In this document: piece after piece, positions 13,653 through 16,785 of the stretch
Layout: the number at the start of each line of letters is the position of its first letter
Numbering within the stretch: the stretch's first letter is position 1
Assembly: GCA_030637135.1 (NCBI GenBank)
Contig: DAOVVO010000014.1
Span: 1-16,785, forward strand
DNA from: Nitrospirota bacterium
GTDB taxonomy: Bacteria > Nitrospirota > Thermodesulfovibrionia > UBA6902 > BMS3Bbin08
Direction: 5' to 3'
DNA length: 16,785 bases
Program-made: the position numbers and the translations under genes
Notes under the pieces: generated by a model
The model's database searches: none
Told to the model about the DNA's origin: nothing
What the model saw: only the letters and a program-made list of their open reading frames with translations

Positions 13653-14126
13653 ATGAGAATAACGCCATTAGACATTCAGCAAAAACAGTTTCCTGTAAAA
13701 TTCAGGGGTTTTGATGATGAAGAAGTAGACTCTTTTCTCGAAGTCGTAAGAGAAGAGATGGAAGAACTTTTAAGAGATAATGCATCTTTGAGAGAAGAAG
13801 TTAAAAGGCTGGAGAAACAATTAAAAGAACTTAAAAACATGGAATCAACCCTTAAAGATACGCTCCTTGCCGCTCAACAAATGGTAGAAGAGTATAAAAA
13901 TACTGCTCAAAAGGATGCCGAACTTGTGAAAAAAGAAGCTGAATTAAGGGCAGAAGAGATTATAAGAGAGTCGCATGATAAGGTTATAAAGATTCATGAG
14001 GATATCGCAGACCTTAAGGGAATAAGAAGGCATTTCAAAGAAGAGGTAAAAAGGCTTATTGAAAGTCACATGGGGATGTTAGATTTTGATAAGGAAAGAG
14101 AAGAAGAAACTTCTCATGAGATTTAA
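13653..14126 (+). CDS. divIVA: DivIVA-domain coiled-coil protein
   Basis: 157 residues. The N-terminal DivIVA domain has ITPLDIQQKQFPVKFRGFDDEEVDSFL; Phe17 and Arg18 match the pair that inserts into curved membrane in B. subtilis DivIVA. A long coiled coil follows, about 25-90, with a second segment about 95-145 rich in Glu and Lys, as in the family. Such proteins mark poles and septa and recruit division or envelope-growth factors; the role in diderm bacteria is poorly known. A strong AAAGGAGGTCAC lies just before the ATG. The gene ends inside the start of hisS (11-base overlap), so the two are coupled. Confidence 0.92.
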   Translation: MRITPLDIQQKQFPVKFRGFDDEEVDSFLEVVREEMEELLRDNASLREEVKRLEKQLKELKNMESTLKDTLLAAQQMVEEYKNTAQKDAELVKKEAELRAEEIIRESHDKVIKIHEDIADLKGIRRHFKEEVKRLIESHMGMLDFDKEREEETSHEI

Positions 14127-15372
14127 ATCGCTCAAGGGTATTCAAGACATCCTCCCACCGGAAACATATATCTGGCAGCACCTGGAACATACATCTCGGA
14201 AGGTTTTTGAAAAATATGGATATAAGGAAATCAGACTCCCGATCATTGAATCATCAGATGTTTTCACCAGGAGCATCGGGGAAACAACAGATATTGTTGA
14301 AAAGGAAATGTATACTTTTCCGGATAAGGGCAATCGCAGCATAACTCTCAGACCGGAGGGCACAGCCCCGTTTGTAAGAGCATTTGTCCAGCATCATCTC
14401 TATAATGAGCCTTCACCACAAAAATATTATTATATGGGTCCCATGTTTCGTTATGAAAGACCACAGGCATACAGATACAGGCAGTTCTACCAGATCGGGA
14501 CAGAGGCACTGGGCACAGAGGACCCAAAACTCGATATCGAAGTTATATCAATGCTTGCAAACATTTTAAAAAAAATTGGGCTCAAGAAGTTTACTACTGA
14601 AATTACATCAATCGGCTGTAAAGAGTGCAGGCCTCATTACAAAACAGCCCTCAAAAAAGCCTTAAAAAACAAATTAAATGACTTTTGTGAAGACTGCAAT
14701 CGAAGATATGAATTTAACCCCCTGCGGTTGCTGGACTGTAAAGTCCCTTCCTGTGTAAAAGCCCGCACAGTAGCGCCTGCGATAATAGATTTTTTATGCG
14801 CGCAGTGCACACATCACTTTGAAACCATAAAGCATAATTTAGAACTTTTAAATATCTCATATGTGGTCAACCCCAATCTGGTCAGGGGACTTGACTATTA
14901 CACGAGGACTGCTTTTGAAGTCACGAGTGAAGCCCTCGGGAGTCAGAAAGCCGTAGCTGCTGGAGGACGATATGACAGGCTCGTTAAAGATTTCGGCGGG
15001 CCGCCAACTCCCGGCATAGGGTTTGCCATCGGTATAGAGAGAATTATCCCTCTTATAAAAAAATCAATTGTTCACGACGTATATCCTGACCTTTTTATCT
15101 GCTCACTGGGAAGAGAGGCATCAGACAGGGGTTTCATTATGACCGAACAATTACGAAACAGAGGACTATGGGTTGAAATGAATTATGATGAGTTATCGCT
15201 GAGAAGTCAGATGAGAAAAGCTGACCGAATCAAGGCAAAAAATGTTATTGTCCTCGGTGAGGATGAGTTAAAAAAGGGAAAAATTCTCATAAAAGATATG
15301 CAGAACAAAAAAGAAACGGAAGTTGCCCTCGAAACCGAGGAAATACTAAAAGCTGTGAGCAATAAAAAATAA
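14116..15372 (+). CDS. hisS: Histidyl-tRNA synthetase
   Basis: Class II aminoacyl-tRNA synthetase that charges tRNA-His, cytosolic homodimer. From the ATG at 14116 (MRFKSLKGIQDILPPE) it has 418 residues, the usual size; a TTG at 14086 would add ten lysine-rich residues and is unlikely. Motif 1 region 36-47, RSIGETTDIVEKEMYTF (52-68), RPEGTAPFVRA (79-89), motif 2 MGPMFRYERPQAYRYRQFYQ (107-126), the HisA loop LVRGLDYYTRT (255-265) and motif 3 GIGFAIGIERII (300-311) are all present. The insertion domain has GCKECRP, FCEDCNRR and NPLRLLDCK. The C-terminal anticodon-binding domain starts about 324 (PDLFICSLG). Start overlaps divIVA by 11 bases, with only a weak purine-rich stretch as ribosome binding site. 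Confidence 0.97.
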   Translation: MRFKSLKGIQDILPPETYIWQHLEHTSRKVFEKYGYKEIRLPIIESSDVFTRSIGETTDIVEKEMYTFPDKGNRSITLRPEGTAPFVRAFVQHHLYNEPSPQKYYYMGPMFRYERPQAYRYRQFYQIGTEALGTEDPKLDIEVISMLANILKKIGLKKFTTEITSIGCKECRPHYKTALKKALKNKLNDFCEDCNRRYEFNPLRLLDCKVPSCVKARTVAPAIIDFLCAQCTHHFETIKHNLELLNISYVVNPNLVRGLDYYTRTAFEVTSEALGSQKAVAAGGRYDRLVKDFGGPPTPGIGFAIGIERIIPLIKKSIVHDVYPDLFICSLGREASDRGFIMTEQLRNRGLWVEMNYDELSLRSQMRKADRIKAKNVIVLGEDELKKGKILIKDMQNKKETEVALETEEILKAVSNKK

Positions 15373-15381
15373 GAAAATAGC

Positions 15382-15993
15382 ATGAGCTCAATCATAACAA
15401 CGTGCACCGGTGTGATTCTTGCCGGTGGTGAAAACATACGAATGCCAGTCTTGAAAGCCTTTATTAAAGTCAACGGAGAAAGGATTATTGAGAGAAATCT
15501 GAAAATCATGAAAAAGCTTTTTAAAGAGGTTTTCATTATCACCAATCAGCCAGAAATGTATGCTTATCTTTCAGTGTCACTTATCGGCGACGTGTATAAC
15601 AAGCGAGGTCCAATGACAGGGATATTAAGTGCACTTTTAAACTCTTCACACAACTGGGTCTTTATATCTGCATGCGACATGCCGTTTATAAACGAACACC
15701 TCATAACATATATGGCCACGAAAAGAGGGAATTATGACGCAGTAGCTCCAAAGTTCAAAGGAACAACAGAACCTCTTTTTGCTTTTTATTCAAAGCGGCT
15801 TGTACCTTCCATGGAGAAAACCGTTGTTGCCGGTACAACAGGAGCAAGGGATTTTTTAAATAGAAAAAAGGTAAAATATATATATACGGATGAAATAAAA
15901 AATATAAATGCAGGGATGAAATCCTTTATAAACCTTAATACATCTGAAGATATAAAACTTTATGTGCATCACAAAGGCATACCAACAAAATGA
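15382..15993 (+). CDS. mobA: MobA-like molybdenum cofactor guanylyltransferase
   Basis: 203 residues, one nucleotidyltransferase domain. The nucleotide-binding loop is GVILAGGENIRMPVLKAF (10-27). GPMTGI (76-81), the metal-binding SACDMPF (96-102, Asp99) and FINLNTSED (182-190) follow as in MobA, which joins GMP to molybdopterin to make the bis-MGD cofactor. The loop departs from the usual R-M-G-x-D-K: it reads R20-M-P-V-L-K25, so Gly becomes Pro and Asp becomes Leu. The family is therefore clear, but the exact substrate less so; another NTP:sugar or NTP:cofactor transferase is possible. It starts 9 bases after hisS, with no clear Shine-Dalgarno. The tatA gene that follows fits a link to exported molybdoenzymes, though this is only context. 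Confidence 0.8.
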   Translation: MSSIITTCTGVILAGGENIRMPVLKAFIKVNGERIIERNLKIMKKLFKEVFIITNQPEMYAYLSVSLIGDVYNKRGPMTGILSALLNSSHNWVFISACDMPFINEHLITYMATKRGNYDAVAPKFKGTTEPLFAFYSKRLVPSMEKTVVAGTTGARDFLNRKKVKYIYTDEIKNINAGMKSFINLNTSEDIKLYVHHKGIPTK

Positions 15994-16025
15994 GTGTTAA
16001 CAACCCTTAAAGGGAGGAGGAAAAA

Positions 16026-16232
16026 ATGTTTGGCCTCGGACCGACAGAATTAATTATAATCCTTGTAATTGTGGTGATACTTTTCGGTGCTACAAGATTG
16101 CCTGAAATTGGAAAAGGCATAGGAGAGGCTATAAAAAATTTCAAAAAATCTACATCTGAGCCTCCTGAAATCGATGTAACTCCCAAGAAAAAGTCTGAAG
16201 GATCTGAAGAGAACAAGGAAGACAAAAAATAA
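16026..16232 (+). CDS. tatA: Sec-independent translocase subunit TatA
   Basis: 68 residues with the TatA layout: FGLGPTELIIILVIVVILFGATRLPEIGKGIGEAIKNFKKS, meaning a short periplasmic N-terminus, one transmembrane helix (about 6-21), the hinge GATRLPE and an amphipathic helix (about 24-42), then a charged Lys/Glu tail. It forms the pore that moves folded, twin-arginine-signal proteins across the inner membrane. The start is fixed by AGGGAGGAGG (16011-16020). tatC is not in the window. The next gene begins one base after its stop codon. Confidence 0.94.
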   Translation: MFGLGPTELIIILVIVVILFGATRLPEIGKGIGEAIKNFKKSTSEPPEIDVTPKKKSEGSEENKEDKK

Positions 16233-16785
16233 GTGTATTCCTTAAAAACCTTTGCAGAGATTGACCTGAATGCACTATCCCATAATCTCGAGATTGTTAA
16301 GAAGAAAACAAAAAATAGAGCTATTCTTGCAGTTGTAAAAGCAGATGCTTATGGCCACGGCTTAATAGATGTCGCAAAACATCTTTTAAAAAGCGGCTCC
16401 TCAATGCTCGGAGTGGCCTTTGTTGAGGAAGCGGTTACACTCAGAGAATCACGAATAAGGGCACCGATACTCGTTTTTTTTGACCCCCACACTGTAGATC
16501 ATTTCTTTAAATATAACCTGACACCCGTTATCTATGATTTTAAGAGCGCACAGGCTTTTTCTGATAAGGCATACAAATACAATCGTAAAATAGCCGTGCA
16601 CATAAAAGTAGACACCGGGATGGGCCGTGTCGGACTGAGATTTGAAAGTGCCCTTTCGGAAATTCTAAAGATAGCTGAAATGAAAAACCTCCAGCTCGAA
16701 GGGATTATGAGCCACCTCTCTGACGCAGATCTGAAAGATAAAGATTTCACTGCTGTCCAGCACAAGAGATTTGTCGAACTGATTA
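16233..16785 (+). CDS. alr: Alanine racemase, N-terminal half (cut by right edge)
   Basis: A GTG at 16233, directly after the tatA stop, opens a frame that runs to the window edge (184 codons). AAGGAAG at about 16215-16221 is a fitting ribosome binding site. The reading MYSLKTFAEIDLNALSHNLEI starts the PLP barrel; AVVKADAYGHG has the PLP lysine Lys36. VAFVEEAVTLR, HIKVDTGMGRVGL and EGIMSHLSDAD follow, all typical of alanine racemase, which makes D-alanine for peptidoglycan. The C-terminal domain with the catalytic tyrosine lies beyond the window. Start and frame are secure; the only doubt is a related PLP racemase of other specificity. Confidence 0.93.
   Translation, partial: MYSLKTFAEIDLNALSHNLEIVKKKTKNRAILAVVKADAYGHGLIDVAKHLLKSGSSMLGVAFVEEAVTLRESRIRAPILVFFDPHTVDHFFKYNLTPVIYDFKSAQAFSDKAYKYNRKIAVHIKVDTGMGRVGLRFESALSEILKIAEMKNLQLEGIMSHLSDADLKDKDFTAVQHKRFVELI

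Noticed and set aside
14086..14115. TTG start for hisS
   Set aside because: Adds lysine-rich residues from the divIVA coding region; MRFKSLKGIQD is the standard HisRS start.
1..16785. tRNA or rRNA genes
   Set aside because: Nothing resembling a tRNA cloverleaf with a TTCGANTC arm or rRNA core was found by eye; a covariance search would be needed to exclude small RNAs.

Overview
The window (about 40% GC by eye) looks like chromosomal DNA of a free-living, probably anaerobic diderm bacterium. It carries class II (B12-dependent) ribonucleotide reductase, periplasmic proteins with signal peptides, TatA, a DivIVA-type protein, a GxxExxY protein, a REP-type transposase and many short palindromic repeats. 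This mix is familiar from Nitrospirota (Thermodesulfovibrionia-like) and related genomes. That placement is an impression from gene content, not a phylogeny.

Layout. 1-131: tail of a GxxExxY protein. 242-3127 (+): argB (arginine synthesis) and nrdJ (deoxynucleotide synthesis); a G/C-run palindrome is inserted in frame inside nrdJ. 3136-4494: a small exported DUF5666-like protein and a REP-associated tyrosine transposase element with inverted ends, plus a third solo copy of the end sequence just after nrdJ. 4504-7199 (-): two translationally coupled exported M16 peptidases, one with HxxEH and one without, probably a heterodimer.

7319-11162 (-) is the most interesting part. It holds an envelope stress/metal cluster: a ZraP/Spy-like His/Met-rich protein, a membrane-anchored PCYCGC-family protein, a small three-Cys exported protein, and an OmpR-family response regulator with its sensor kinase. 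The PCYCGC gene has an in-frame TGA exactly where relatives carry the first Cys of a CxxC. The frame stays open for 33 more family-like codons, and a hairpin with the spacing expected of a bacterial SECIS follows the TGA, so it is a candidate selenoprotein. Three promoters in the cluster carry TGAA repeated at exactly 11-bp spacing (4, 2 and 2 copies), each just upstream of a plausible -10. These are likely the regulator's own binding sites and define an autoregulated local regulon.

11313-16785 (+): a housekeeping run of yggS (PLP homeostasis), proC, yggT, divIVA, hisS, a mobA-like nucleotidyltransferase, tatA and the start of alr. It resembles the ylm/division cluster of other bacteria; from yggT onward the genes are tightly packed and probably cotranscribed. 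Gaps hold palindromic repeats, including one element present at both 8096-8140 and 12048-12101 in opposite orientation.
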